NCBI GenBank assembly: GCA_007121385.1
Contig: SKLV01000004.1
Location: 1-61,289 of the forward strand
Origin: Bdellovibrionales bacterium
GTDB lineage: Bacteria; Bdellovibrionota; Bdellovibrionia; Bdellovibrionales; UBA1609
Reading direction: 5' to 3'
DNA: 61,289 bases
In this document: piece after piece, positions 44,230 to 53,184 of the stretch
Layout of the letters: each line of letters begins with the position of its first letter
How positions within the stretch are numbered: position 1 is the stretch's first letter
The notes under the pieces: model-generated
What the model was told of the DNA's origin: nothing
What the model saw: the letters and a program-made list of their open reading frames with translations, nothing else
The model's database searches: none
Translations under genes and position numbers: made by a program

Positions 44230-44278
44230 TGAATTTGGCCCTTGTCTCAAGATGAGACAATAAAAATTCAATTTTTTT
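44230..44278 (+). terminator. Intrinsic terminator after aroB
   Basis: Nested stems TGAATTT/AAATTCA and TTGTCTC/GAGACAA enclose a five-base loop and are followed by ATTTTTTT. It ends the dppABC-aroB unit. The inner stem could instead be an operator-like palindrome for the next gene. Confidence 0.6.
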
Positions 44279-44339
44279 AGGGGTTTCCACTTAAGCCCAG
44301 ACTTTAGTCTGCCGATAGATTCTTGGTTGAGGAGAACTT

Positions 44340-45005
44340 ATGAATCTAGGCTCCGTGAGGATTTTACTAATCAGTGATCAGCTGATCAATCAGCAGTGGG
44401 TTGAGAGCTTATTGACCCGCATGGGACATGCCTTTGTCACGGCTGACAACTTGGATTTGGCTGGCTACTGGTTGGAGCATAAGGTTTTTGATTGTCTTCT
44501 TTTGGATTCAAACAGTCATTCAAATCTGGCTCTAGATGTGGCCCAGGTTTTGAGATCAGGACAGTTTTTTAGACAAAAAAATACTCCGATGATATTGCTC
44601 AGCTCCAGTTTTGACTCCAAAGCGATGAAGGAGTTCTTGTCTTTGGGAATCGATGATTTCTTAATAAAGCCTTTAAAAGTCAACTCCTTGGCGGATAAGA
44701 TAAATCAAGTTTTGGCTTTAAAGAATCTTAAAAGCCTGTCTCTCGATGAGCAAAAACACTGGATTCAAGCCCTAGTGGTCAATATTCGAGAACATTTGCA
44801 AAAGGGAGAAGAGATTTGGGTTCCGACCAAGGGAGCCAGTTTAATGCAGCTTTTAGATCAAACAGCTGCGGGTCAGCAGGGCTTGGAGCGAATTACTGAA
44901 CAGGCTAGAGACCTCATCCAGCCGGTGTCGGAGGTCTCCTTAGTGCATCTCAATAAAAGTCTTGGTAAAATTGAGGAGTTTATCCTTCACCAGTGGGCGG
45001 CTTAA
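44340..45005 (+). CDS. Orphan receiver-domain protein with helical C-terminus
   Basis: Residues 1-125 form a CheY-like receiver: RILLISDQL, phospho-acceptor D56 (DCLLLDSNSH), Ser88 (ILLSSSFD) and K110 (FLIKPLKV). The acidic pocket has only one Asp (D13) where two acids are usual, so phosphorylation may be altered. The C-terminal ~95 residues are helical with no DNA-binding or enzymatic motif (ALVVNIREHLQKGEEIWV, ERITEQARDLIQPVSEV). It may signal by protein contact. It converges on menG/ubiE and overlaps it by 26 bases. Confidence 0.75.
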   Translation: MNLGSVRILLISDQLINQQWVESLLTRMGHAFVTADNLDLAGYWLEHKVFDCLLLDSNSHSNLALDVAQVLRSGQFFRQKNTPMILLSSSFDSKAMKEFLSLGIDDFLIKPLKVNSLADKINQVLALKNLKSLSLDEQKHWIQALVVNIREHLQKGEEIWVPTKGASLMQLLDQTAAGQQGLERITEQARDLIQPVSEVSLVHLNKSLGKIEEFILHQWAA

Positions 45006-45759
45006 GAGGGGCTCTTTTTCTGGCTCGATATATAAAGCTGGCCCCACCCATAAGACGTATGAATTCCACTTGATCAAAGGCCTCAGTTTTTTCCATGAGA
45101 TGGACAAAAGCTTCAGCTGCAGGAAACTGATTGGAAGAGCGGTTGAGGTATTCGTAGGCAGAGCGATGGCCTGTGACTAAGCCCCCAAGACGAGGGACAA
45201 CATGCTGAAAATAGAAGCGGTAGAGGTTTTTAAACAGGGGCCACTGGGAATCCCCGGTTTCTAAGACCATAACATATCCGCCACTACGAGTGACTCGGGC
45301 CATCTCCTTCAGTGCACGCAAAGGGTCACCGACATTGCGGATGCCATAGGCAATACTCGTAATATCAAAGTGCTCACTTGGGTACTTCAAGTTTAAGACA
45401 TCAGCCCACTCAAACTGCACGTCTAAGCCCTTTTCTTTTGCTTTGAGGGGTGCCCACTTAAGCATATCCTCACAAAAGTCAGTTCCAATCACTTGGCCTT
45501 CTGGTCCCACATGAGCTTTGAAGTCGAGGGCTAAATCACCCGTCCCCGTGGCACAATCCAAAACCTTAGCTCCTTTTTTTGCCTGACTCCAACGCACCAG
45601 TTTTTTTCGCCAGCGTCGGGCAAGACCAAAGGTGATCACATCATTGGCCTTATCATAGTCTGAAGAAATGGAGCTAAACAGTGACCGGATAAAGTCCGGA
45701 TTGGGGCGGGTGCTGCTTTGAGGCTCTAAAGAGGGGGTGGGGCTCTGAAGGTCTGTCAT
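44980..45759 (-). CDS. menG: Demethylmenaquinone methyltransferase (MenG/UbiE)
   Basis: This SAM-dependent enzyme methylates demethylmenaquinone, the last step of menaquinone synthesis. Motifs are FSSISSDYDKANDVITFGLA at the start, the SAM site AKVLDCATGTGDLALDF, FDITSIAYGIRNVGDPLRAL and the end MGGASFIYRARK, all typical of UbiE. No ubiquinone genes are seen, so MenG is the likelier role. Its ATG overlaps the aroF stop (ATGA). It sits back to back with the men operon. Confidence 0.9.
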   Translation of the reverse strand: MTDLQSPTPSLEPQSSTRPNPDFIRSLFSSISSDYDKANDVITFGLARRWRKKLVRWSQAKKGAKVLDCATGTGDLALDFKAHVGPEGQVIGTDFCEDMLKWAPLKAKEKGLDVQFEWADVLNLKYPSEHFDITSIAYGIRNVGDPLRALKEMARVTRSGGYVMVLETGDSQWPLFKNLYRFYFQHVVPRLGGLVTGHRSAYEYLNRSSNQFPAAEAFVHLMEKTEAFDQVEFIRLMGGASFIYRARKRAPLKPPTGEG

Positions 45760-46601
45760 TGAGGCTTCGCCAATCTCCGGCCAAACACCGGGAGGAGTTG
45801 ATCCAGTTGATCCACCAGTCGGCTGAACTGAGGTAGATCCAAGGCTTGAAAGCCATCTGAGAGAGCTTTTTCAGGCTCTGGGTGAACCTCCACCATAACC
45901 CCATCACAACCCGCTGCCGCTGCTGCACAGGCCACTGAGGCCACTAAATCTTTATTGCCCGTTCCGTGGGAAGGGTCGGCTATGATGGGAAAAGAAGTGT
46001 AGCGCTTGATGTAGGCTATGGCATTGATATCAAAAGTGTTGCGAGTGGCTGTTTCAAAGCTGCGAATTCCTCGCTCGCAGAGTATGACTTGTTCGTTCCC
46101 ACCCTGAGTGATGTATTCAGCAGCGAGAAGCCACTCTTTGATAAGAGCCGATAGGCCTCTCTTTAACAAAATAGGTTTATTCAGTGTGCCTAGCTCTTTA
46201 AGGAGAGGGTAATTGTACATATTTCGAGAGCCCACCTGGAAGACATCCACCACATCCATCATATCGCCAATTTGCCGGGGGTCAGTGATCTCAGAAACAA
46301 AAGGCAGACCCACCTGCTCTTTGACCTGACGAGCAATGGAGTAGGCCTCGGTGCCTAAACCTTGGAAGCTGTTGGGGTGGGTGCGCAGTTTAAAAAGTCC
46401 TCCTCGGAGAAAGCTGGCTCCTCTCTGGCGAACCTCTTGGGCCACATTTAAAAAATGACTTTGGGACTCTAGGGAGCAGGGGCCGGCGATCAGGGTGAAC
46501 TCGTCTCCTCCTATAGAGAGAGACCCAACATTAACGCGCATAGTCTTTGGTGGGAAATTTGATTTTTCCAACAACTTCTCCAAATGCCCTTTGACTATCA
46601 C
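45756..46601 (-). CDS. aroF: DAHP synthase, type I-beta (KDO8P synthase-like)
   Basis: This enzyme condenses phosphoenolpyruvate and erythrose 4-phosphate to DAHP, the entry to the shikimate pathway. Diagnostic stretches are [69 protein letters not shown] and [14 protein letters not shown]. The short N-terminus lacks the ferredoxin-like regulatory domain found in some homologues, so feedback control may be weak. The start is a GTG at 46601 with GGGAG only three bases away; ATG 46541 is an alternative. It is divergent from menF. Confidence 0.9.
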   Translation of the reverse strand: MIVKGHLEKLLEKSNFPPKTMRVNVGSLSIGGDEFTLIAGPCSLESQSHFLNVAQEVRQRGASFLRGGLFKLRTHPNSFQGLGTEAYSIARQVKEQVGLPFVSEITDPRQIGDMMDVVDVFQVGSRNMYNYPLLKELGTLNKPILLKRGLSALIKEWLLAAEYITQGGNEQVILCERGIRSFETATRNTFDINAIAYIKRYTSFPIIADPSHGTGNKDLVASVACAAAAAGCDGVMVEVHPEPEKALSDGFQALDLPQFSRLVDQLDQLLPVFGRRLAKPQ

Positions 46602-46676
46602 AATCTCCCGCGAATTTTGAGCGGATTGTTGAAATAACTCAGTGACCTTTTACAAGATGCGAAATAGGACAAGGTC

Positions 46677-47795
46677 ATGCTTGCTCTGGACTCTCAATTT
46701 CTGGTGGAAGGGGCCCTCTTGACCGAGCCAGGAGGGGGTCTTCGCTTGGGACTGGGGCCTTTGGGGCGTTTTGCCTCTTTGGAGGAGGCTTTGAGCAAAG
46801 GCAGTCAGGCTGTCTTTTACGCTCCCGATTTTTTTCAAAGTGATCCTCTACCCTGGCTAGCCTTTACTGAAAGTCATCATTTGACCTTGAAGGAGTTGGA
46901 AGAGCAGCTTCTCCATTGGAGTGAAAGGGATTCTCTTCCCTCTGCGCAGGAGGAGTCTTGGCAGGAGCCTGATCTGGAGGTCTTTAAGGAGGATTTCTTT
47001 CAGGCTCAGGAGCTGTTTCGCCGGGGTTTGGCCAAAAAAGTAGTTCCCCTGGTCTTTGCCCAGCGCCCAGGCTCTGTGAGCCGCGATCAGAGAAAAAGGG
47101 CTCTCCTTCAGGCTCTGAGGTCCCTAAAGTATTTGAACTCCTCCAAAGGTTGGGGTCCATCCTCTTGGCTCTATGGATATTGGTCTGAATCGGAGGGCGA
47201 AGGCCTTTTGGGTCTGAGTCCTGAACTTTTATTCTGTCTTACAAAGCCGGGCGAGTTGCGCTCTCTGGCTTTGGCTGGAACAGGATCTCTCGATGGTCCA
47301 CCGCTTCTCTCAGACCCCAAACAGTTGGCTGAGCACAATTGGGTGGTGCAGGGACTTTGTGATCGCCTCGGAGGTCTGGGAGAGGTTAAAGTAGGGCCCA
47401 CTTTTGAGTGGGCTCTCTCTCATCTCAAGCATCTGCGCACGGATATGGAGGTGGGACTTTCCAAAGCGCCGGACTTTCTGGATCTGGTCAATAGGCTACA
47501 CCCCACAGCCGCCTTGGGAAGTTATCCTCTAGAGGCTTTACCCCTTTGGATTGAGAGAGCCTCCGACTCCAATCGAAGCCGTGGTCGCTTTGGCGCACCC
47601 TTTGGCTTTTATCAGAAGCCTGAGGTGGGGCCATCTTGGGCCGTGGTGGCCATTCGCAATCTTCAATGGTCACAGGGCCAGACCCTTTTAGGTAGCGGCT
47701 GTGGCCTAGTGGCACAAAGCCAATTGCTGGATGAATGGAATGAGTTGAACTTAAAGCGTTCGGCGGTGAGAAAAATATTTTTTGGGAGGAGCTGA
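46677..47795 (+). CDS. menF: Isochorismate synthase
   Basis: MenF turns chorismate into isochorismate, the first committed menaquinone step. The C-terminal chorismate-binding domain has KKVVPLVFAQRP (catalytic Lys), GLLGLSPELLFCL, LALAGTGSLDGPP, DPKQLAEHNWVVQGLCDRL and LHPTAALGSYPLEAL, in the usual order. The N-terminal third is shorter and less conserved, as usual. It is the first gene of the men operon, 75 bases from divergent aroF. A salicylate or anthranilate enzyme is unlikely in this context. Confidence 0.92.
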   Translation: MLALDSQFLVEGALLTEPGGGLRLGLGPLGRFASLEEALSKGSQAVFYAPDFFQSDPLPWLAFTESHHLTLKELEEQLLHWSERDSLPSAQEESWQEPDLEVFKEDFFQAQELFRRGLAKKVVPLVFAQRPGSVSRDQRKRALLQALRSLKYLNSSKGWGPSSWLYGYWSESEGEGLLGLSPELLFCLTKPGELRSLALAGTGSLDGPPLLSDPKQLAEHNWVVQGLCDRLGGLGEVKVGPTFEWALSHLKHLRTDMEVGLSKAPDFLDLVNRLHPTAALGSYPLEALPLWIERASDSNRSRGRFGAPFGFYQKPEVGPSWAVVAIRNLQWSQGQTLLGSGCGLVAQSQLLDEWNELNLKRSAVRKIFFGRS

Positions 47796-47801
47796 GCAGA
47801 G

Positions 47802-49457
47802 GTGGGCAATATTGAAGGAAGTCTTTGGCTTTTGCAGGCTCTTGCCAAAATGGGAGTGCGGGAGTTTTGCCTCTGTCCTGGGTCACGAAATGCCCCTTTA
47901 GTCGAGCTACTCTCTCGCTCCCAAGGTCTTAAGGTCTGGACTTTTTTTGAAGAGAGATCGGCCGGATTCTTTGCCTTGGGACGAGCCCAAGTGCGAGGCG
48001 GGCCTGTGGCTGTTGTCACCACCTCAGGGACGGCTGCGGCCGAATTGCTCCCGGCCTGCATAGAGGCTCACTATCTTGGAGTTCCCCTTCTGTGGGTGAC
48101 CGCAGACCGTCCTAAGAGCTATCGCCTTCAAGGGGCTCCCCAGAGCATTGAACAAGTGGGGCTGTTCTCTGCCTATGTGCAGTCCTGTTTGGACATCAGC
48201 TTTGCTGATGGGGAAGAGGTCTGCAAAAATGAGATTCGCAAACTCAGTCTCTGGGATCAAAAGGGCCCAGCGCAATTGAATTTATGTTTTGATGAGCCTT
48301 TGGTGAATGCTCCTATTCCAGAGTCCCAAGTCCTTGACTTCTCACCAGACCAGGAGGCTGCCTTCGGAGGCCGACCAAGGGGGCTAAAGAGCTTGGATTT
48401 GCCTTCGGTAAACTTTGTGGAGCAATTTGCCCGACAGAGCCGACAGCCTTTGGTGATTGTGGGGGGCTTGCCCCTCTGGGCCCGATCCCCAGTGGCCGAG
48501 CTCTTGAGCGCCCTCGGCGCCCCCTGCATCACGGAGGCCCCCTCGGGTCTGCGCCAAGGGCCTCAATCCTTGGCGGGTTTGCGTTGGTTGAGTGATGATT
48601 TTGTTTTGCGTGAGGCCATAAGGTCGCAAGAAGTAGATGGAATTTTGCGCCTCGGTGGGGTCCCCTCCCTGCGTCTGTGGCGCGACTTGGAATACGAGTT
48701 GAGAGATCTTCCTGTCCTGTCTCTGGCTTGGCCCCCCTTTTCTGGTCTCAGTGAGGGGCGTGCCAAGACGTTGGATTTAGAGTCTATTCTCGCTGAGCCC
48801 AGTCAGATCTTAAAATTTCTGACTCCTTGGTCCATCAGCGCAATAGAGAGGCTTAGGGAAAGAGATCAGCGGCGTCGCCAGCAGATGGACTCAATGCTCG
48901 CCACCGAGCCTCTCTCCGAGTGGGCTTGGGTTCGCCATTTTTCAGGGGTCATTGGGGATCACTCTCAGGTCTTTTTGGGCAACAGTTTGCCCATTCGGGA
49001 ATGGGACCTCTGGGCGGTGCAGGAGGAAAAGAACTGGCGGATTCATGCCAACCGAGGGGCCAATGGAATCGATGGACTCGTCTCCACCTTTTTAGGTCTA
49101 GTGAGGGGGGGCGAGGAGCAGAACTGGGCCCTTTTAGGGGACCTCAGCGCTCTCTATGACTTGGCCGGATTGTGGCCCCTTGCCCAAGTGGAGAAAGAGT
49201 GGGGCGTCCCGGTTCAGCTCGTGGTGGTCAACAATGGTGGGGGGCAAATTTTTCGCTCCCTCTATCAAAACCCCATCTATCAAAATAGCCATCAGCTGGA
49301 TTTTAGCCATTGGGCCAAGATGTGGGGTCTTGGCTACCGCCGGGTGCAGAAGCCGGAGGACCTAAAGCCCCTTGACTCTGGGTCCATGATCTTTGAAGTT
49401 TGTCCTGACAATCAGGCGACTCAGCGCCTGGAACAGGCTTTAAAGAGAGGACTATGA
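47802..49457 (+). CDS. menD: SEPHCHC synthase (2-oxoglutarate decarboxylase/synthase)
   Basis: MenD, a thiamine-diphosphate enzyme, adds succinic semialdehyde from 2-oxoglutarate to isochorismate. The family start is clear: GVREFCLCPGSRNAPLVELL, then VWTFFEERSAGFFALGRAQ and VAVVTTSGTAAAELLPACIE. The C-terminal cofactor region has HANRGANGIDGLVSTFLGL, LLGDLSALYDLAGL and VVVNNGGGQIFRSLY. The start codon is GTG, six bases after menF. It ends in an ATGA overlap with menH. Confidence 0.94.
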   Translation: MGNIEGSLWLLQALAKMGVREFCLCPGSRNAPLVELLSRSQGLKVWTFFEERSAGFFALGRAQVRGGPVAVVTTSGTAAAELLPACIEAHYLGVPLLWVTADRPKSYRLQGAPQSIEQVGLFSAYVQSCLDISFADGEEVCKNEIRKLSLWDQKGPAQLNLCFDEPLVNAPIPESQVLDFSPDQEAAFGGRPRGLKSLDLPSVNFVEQFARQSRQPLVIVGGLPLWARSPVAELLSALGAPCITEAPSGLRQGPQSLAGLRWLSDDFVLREAIRSQEVDGILRLGGVPSLRLWRDLEYELRDLPVLSLAWPPFSGLSEGRAKTLDLESILAEPSQILKFLTPWSISAIERLRERDQRRRQQMDSMLATEPLSEWAWVRHFSGVIGDHSQVFLGNSLPIREWDLWAVQEEKNWRIHANRGANGIDGLVSTFLGLVRGGEEQNWALLGDLSALYDLAGLWPLAQVEKEWGVPVQLVVVNNGGGQIFRSLYQNPIYQNSHQLDFSHWAKMWGLGYRRVQKPEDLKPLDSGSMIFEVCPDNQATQRLEQALKRGL

Positions 49458-50215
49458 TTCAGCTTATTGCCCTGCATGGATTTCTCAACCGCGGAGATCT
49501 TTTTGATCAAACTCTGGGCCACTGGGCCGCGGACCATCCAGAATTGGAGTTCAGCGCCTGGGCGCCCGATCTCTTTTCCCCAGACAGCCCTCTGTCTGCA
49601 GACTTGACCATGTCTGAATGGGCCGAGCGCTTTTGCGAGCTGGTGGAAGTGCACACTCATCCCGAGGAGCCCCGGGTGATCATGGGCTACTCAATGGGGG
49701 GGCGTTTGGCCATGCAGGTGCTCTTGGCTTACCCTCAGCTCTGGTCAGCAGGAGTACTCATTTCCGCCCATCCTGGGGAAGAGGACAATGCTCAACGCCA
49801 GGAATGGCGTGAGTCATGGATGGATCGATTTTCTTCCGAGGAGAACTTTTCCCAAGTTGTGAATGAGTGGCAAAGTCAGGAGCTTCTCGCTTCTTCTCCG
49901 GGAAAAAAGTATAAGGTGAGGGAGGAGGACTTTGATCGGGAGGCCTTGGCTTTGGCCCTGGCAAGGTGGGACCGAACCCAACATCTCTTTTCCCTTGAGG
50001 AGGTGGAGGACATAGGCCGTCCTCTGCTGTGGTGTTGGGGCCAACAAGATGGTGTTTACTCTCAACTCTACCGTCAGCTCAAGGAGCAGGGAATCCCAGG
50101 GCAGTGGACGGAGGTTCCAGGGGCGGGGCACCGGGTGCCCGTGGATGCCCCACGGGAACTGGCTTCGGCTATGGTCAAATTTTTACAGTCCATAGGACTG
50201 GGAGGTCAAAAGTGA
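49454..50215 (+). CDS. menH: SHCHC synthase, alpha/beta hydrolase
   Basis: MenH eliminates pyruvate from SEPHCHC to give SHCHC. It is an alpha/beta hydrolase fold with IALHGFLNRGDLFDQ, the nucleophile S80 in IMGYSMGGRLAMQVL, an acid in WCWGQQDGVYSQ and the histidine in GAGHRVPVDAP. Position between menD and menB with a four-base overlap on both sides supports the role. A further 71-aa gene starts inside its stop codon. Confidence 0.88.
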   Translation: MIQLIALHGFLNRGDLFDQTLGHWAADHPELEFSAWAPDLFSPDSPLSADLTMSEWAERFCELVEVHTHPEEPRVIMGYSMGGRLAMQVLLAYPQLWSAGVLISAHPGEEDNAQRQEWRESWMDRFSSEENFSQVVNEWQSQELLASSPGKKYKVREEDFDREALALALARWDRTQHLFSLEEVEDIGRPLLWCWGQQDGVYSQLYRQLKEQGIPGQWTEVPGAGHRVPVDAPRELASAMVKFLQSIGLGGQK

Positions 50216-50427
50216 GTGAAGTGAAGCTTTCAGATGGTGGACAATTTATGGAGCTTAAAACGACTGACAATCAATTGGTTCAGATTCGGCGTTCGGCTGT
50301 AGGAGCTGTGGAAGAAGTTCCGGGCACCAGTCGGTCTGGGGGCCATTTGCGAGTCTATGTGGGAGGCTATCGCTTCTCCATAGAGGCCAAGGTTGAAGAT
50401 GTGATGGAAAAGTTAAAGGAGAGTTAA
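50212..50427 (+). CDS. Small protein of unknown function inside the men operon, 71 aa
   Basis: The real start is GTG at 50212, overlapping the menH stop as GTGA, with GGAGG six bases upstream. The longer ORF in the track is a shadow of menH. The protein is a compact beta-hairpin-plus-helix sequence: VKLSDGGQFMELKTTDNQLV, QIRRSAVGAVEEVPG, HLRVYVGGYRFSIEAKVEDV and a short helix MEKLKES. The pattern of strand, strand, glycine turn, strand and final E-D-V-x-x-K-L resembles FlbD/SwrD-like small proteins, but I cannot confirm homology. It is a reproducibly coupled gene, not a chance ORF. Confidence 0.75.
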   Translation: MSEVKLSDGGQFMELKTTDNQLVQIRRSAVGAVEEVPGTSRSGGHLRVYVGGYRFSIEAKVEDVMEKLKES

Positions 50428-50430
50428 AAT

Positions 50431-51297
50431 ATGCAATTAGACAAAGAAAGAGAGGGTGGACCGAAGGGGACCTCTGATCCCGTGGTTTGGATGCCGGTCA
50501 AAAAGTTTCAAGACATACGGCTCGAGCGCTCTCAGGACGGAATTGCAAAGATCACTATCAATCGCCCTGAGGTCCGCAATGCTTTTCGCCCGCAAACCGT
50601 TCTTGAACTGCAGGAGGCTTTTTATTGGGTCCGGGAGGAACCGGAGATTGGCGTGGTGATTCTCACTGGAGAGGGCAAAGAGGCCTTTTGCGCCGGAGGT
50701 GATCAGAAAGTCCGTGGTCATGCGGGTTATGTTGGAAAAGATGGAGTGCCGCGATTAAATATTTTGGATGTGCAAAAGCAGATTCGCTCCCTTCCCAAGC
50801 CTGTCGTAGCCATGGTGGCTGGTTATGCCATTGGCGGCGGTCATGTTCTCCATGTGGTCTGTGATTTGACCATCGCAGCCGACAATGCCCGCTTTGGACA
50901 AACAGGTCCAAAAGTGGGCTCTTTTGATGGAGGCCTCGGATCTAGCTACCTGGCCCGGATTGTGGGGCAAAAGAAAGCTCGGGAAATTTGGTATCTTTGC
51001 CGGCAGTACTCCGCCGCAGAAGCTTTAGAGATGGGCTTGGTGAATAAAGTGGTCCCCTATGAGCAGCTGGAAAAAGAGACTGTGGCTTGGTGTCGAGAGA
51101 TCCTGGGGCATTCACCCTTGGCTCTTCGCTGCCTTAAAGCGGCTCTCAATGCCGACTGTGATGGTCAGATGGGTTTGCTGGACTTAGCGGGTAACGCCAC
51201 TCTGCTCTACTATATGTCTGAGGAAGCCAAGGAAGGTAAAAACGCTTTTGTCGAGAAGCGAGAGCCGGATTTTAGCCAGTTTCCACGCCTACCCTGA
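50431..51297 (+). CDS. menB: 1,4-dihydroxy-2-naphthoyl-CoA synthase
   Basis: MenB closes the second ring of the naphthoquinone from succinylbenzoyl-CoA. It is a crotonase-fold enzyme with the MenB signatures [57 protein letters not shown] and [20 protein letters not shown]. Its 288 residues are normal. It begins three bases after the 71-aa gene and is followed by menA after 13 bases. Its assignment is among the firmest in the window. Confidence 0.95.
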   Translation: MQLDKEREGGPKGTSDPVVWMPVKKFQDIRLERSQDGIAKITINRPEVRNAFRPQTVLELQEAFYWVREEPEIGVVILTGEGKEAFCAGGDQKVRGHAGYVGKDGVPRLNILDVQKQIRSLPKPVVAMVAGYAIGGGHVLHVVCDLTIAADNARFGQTGPKVGSFDGGLGSSYLARIVGQKKAREIWYLCRQYSAAEALEMGLVNKVVPYEQLEKETVAWCREILGHSPLALRCLKAALNADCDGQMGLLDLAGNATLLYYMSEEAKEGKNAFVEKREPDFSQFPRLP

Positions 51298-51310
51298 GGA
51301 GAGATATCGA

Positions 51311-52201
51311 ATGACTCATTGGTGGACCGCCTTTCGTCCCAAAACCTTGTCTGCAGCAGTGGTTCCCGTGGTGGTGGGGACGGCCCTGGTGCCCACTTTT
51401 GGAGGTGAGATCCTCTGGTGGGTCACTGGTCTGGCTTTATTCGCCGCCCTGATGATTCAGCTGGCCACCAACCTCTTCAATGATGTCATAGACTTCAAAA
51501 AAGGAGCTGATACAGAGGCGAGGCTGGGACCCACTCGGGTCACTCAGAGTGGGATGATTTCTGAGAAGGGAGTTTTTTGGGCCGCCATAGGTTTTTTACT
51601 TTTAGCCTTTCTCGCTGGAATCCCCCTAGTTCTACACGGGGGATGGCCTATTGTCGCAATAGGTTTGGTGTCCCTGTTTTTAGCTTATGCCTACACAGGA
51701 GGGCCATTCCCCTTGGCCTACCTTGGTTTGGGCGAGATCTTTGTGGTGCTTTTTTTCGGTCTTATTGCTGTGGGTGGAGTTTTTTACCTGCATACGCTCA
51801 GCTTTCATCCTGCGGCGGCAGTGGCCGGATTGCAGGTGGGCTTCTTGGCCACCGCTCTTTTGGTGATTAACAATATTCGTGATCGGGAACAGGACCTAAA
51901 AGCCCACAAAAAAACCTTGGCTGTTCGCTTTGGTCTGCGGTTTTCTCGTGTGGAGTTGCTGTTAATCTATCTGCTGAGCTTTGGTTTAGGAGCCTATTGG
52001 TTTATGCAGGGGCTTTGGCTTATGGCTTTTTTGCCCTTGGTGGTTTGGCCTCTGGTGCGCCAAGTGATCCACCAAGTTTTTTTCACTCAGCCGGGGGCTC
52101 ATTACAATGAGTTACTGGGAAAAGCAGCAGCCATTCATGTTCTGTTTGGAGTCCAGCTGGTTTTTGCCTTGGTGGTCAGCGGATTTTTACAGTGGCCTTA
52201 G
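51311..52201 (+). CDS. menA: 1,4-dihydroxy-2-naphthoate polyprenyltransferase
   Basis: MenA attaches the isoprenoid tail to dihydroxynaphthoate in the membrane, giving demethylmenaquinone. It is a UbiA-type enzyme with about eight spans. The first Asp motif is TNLFNDVIDFKKGADTEARL and the second NNIRDREQDLKAHKKTLAVR. I use ATG 51311 (MTHWWTAFRPKTLSAAVVPV), preceded by GAGGAG; the upstream ORF part is menB shadow. It overlaps menC by 10 bases. The prenyl donor could come from a synthase outside the window. Confidence 0.93.
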   Translation: MTHWWTAFRPKTLSAAVVPVVVGTALVPTFGGEILWWVTGLALFAALMIQLATNLFNDVIDFKKGADTEARLGPTRVTQSGMISEKGVFWAAIGFLLLAFLAGIPLVLHGGWPIVAIGLVSLFLAYAYTGGPFPLAYLGLGEIFVVLFFGLIAVGGVFYLHTLSFHPAAAVAGLQVGFLATALLVINNIRDREQDLKAHKKTLAVRFGLRFSRVELLLIYLLSFGLGAYWFMQGLWLMAFLPLVVWPLVRQVIHQVFFTQPGAHYNELLGKAAAIHVLFGVQLVFALVVSGFLQWP

Positions 52202-53184
52202 TGAGGTTAAAAGGAGTCGGCCTGAGCCCCTATGAACTGAAGCGGGTGGATCAGAGAGGGGTGGTGTCGGGAACTCTGCTTCGCTGCGAGTTTTCCTCTG
52301 AAGACCAAAAAGCATCCTCCTTGGTGGGCTACTCCTGTTTGCAAACTTGGCCTTCGCTGGGAGAGCCTCGCTGGGAGGGCCTGATTCCTCTATTGAAATT
52401 AGGTGAGGAGGCCCACCGCCAGTCCCTCTTGCTTCAGCGGTGTTTGGAGATGGCCGCTGAGGACGCTCAAGCCAGAGGCCAGGGGCGAGCTCTTTTGGGC
52501 GAGACAGTGGAGTTGCCCTCAAGTCACGCGTTGATCTGGTGGCCGGAACCGGGAGAAAAGAGCTCCCAGCTCTCGGCCGACTGGCTTAGGCAAAAAGTCA
52601 CTTATGATTTTTTTAAGCTTAAGATATCGGCCCAGCAGGTGCAGACAGAGCCAGGAGCTCTCAAGAATTTTGTGGAGTCCCTGGGGCCAGAGCATAGGCT
52701 TCGCTTGGACTTTAATTCCAGTTTTAGATCCTCTGGGGAGTTTTTGACCTGGTGGAGGGGAGTGGAAGATTGGCTAAGGCCCTTTGTGGACTTTATGGAG
52801 GACCCTGTGGACAGTGGGAGCCTTCAGGAGTGGCAAGAGCTAGAGCAAGCGGCTCCGGTGGCCGCTGATCGGCAGTCAGAGCCAGAGGTTTTGCAAGCTG
52901 CCAGCATCAGGATTTGGAAGCCTCTGGTTCATCGTGAGCCCCAGTCTCCGCGAGTGGTCACTACCACCAATTTAGATCACCCCTTGGGGCAGGCCTATGC
53001 CGCTTTTAAATCCATAAAGAGACCTCCGGAGACTTGTGGCCTTCAGACGGCCCATGTCTACGAGCGAGACGCCTTCTCCGAGAGTATAAGCTACGATGGG
53101 CCTCGTATGAGGTTTTGCTCTGAAGGCTTAGGTTTTGGATTTACTCCTCAGTTGGAGTCTTTAGATTGGATCAGTCTGGATTAA
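52192..53184 (+). CDS. menC: o-Succinylbenzoate synthase (enolase superfamily)
   Basis: MenC dehydrates SHCHC to o-succinylbenzoate. Sequence identity within this family is low, but the catalytic set is readable: K142/K144 in FFKLKIS, metal ligands D173 (RLDFNSSF), E203 (FMEDPVD) and D226 (AADRQSE), and K243 (RIWKPLV). The start may be GTG 52192 or GTG 52201; both overlap menA and neither has a strong ribosome-binding site. Position between menA and menE supports the call. Confidence 0.88.
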   Translation: MALVRLKGVGLSPYELKRVDQRGVVSGTLLRCEFSSEDQKASSLVGYSCLQTWPSLGEPRWEGLIPLLKLGEEAHRQSLLLQRCLEMAAEDAQARGQGRALLGETVELPSSHALIWWPEPGEKSSQLSADWLRQKVTYDFFKLKISAQQVQTEPGALKNFVESLGPEHRLRLDFNSSFRSSGEFLTWWRGVEDWLRPFVDFMEDPVDSGSLQEWQELEQAAPVAADRQSEPEVLQAASIRIWKPLVHREPQSPRVVTTTNLDHPLGQAYAAFKSIKRPPETCGLQTAHVYERDAFSESISYDGPRMRFCSEGLGFGFTPQLESLDWISLD

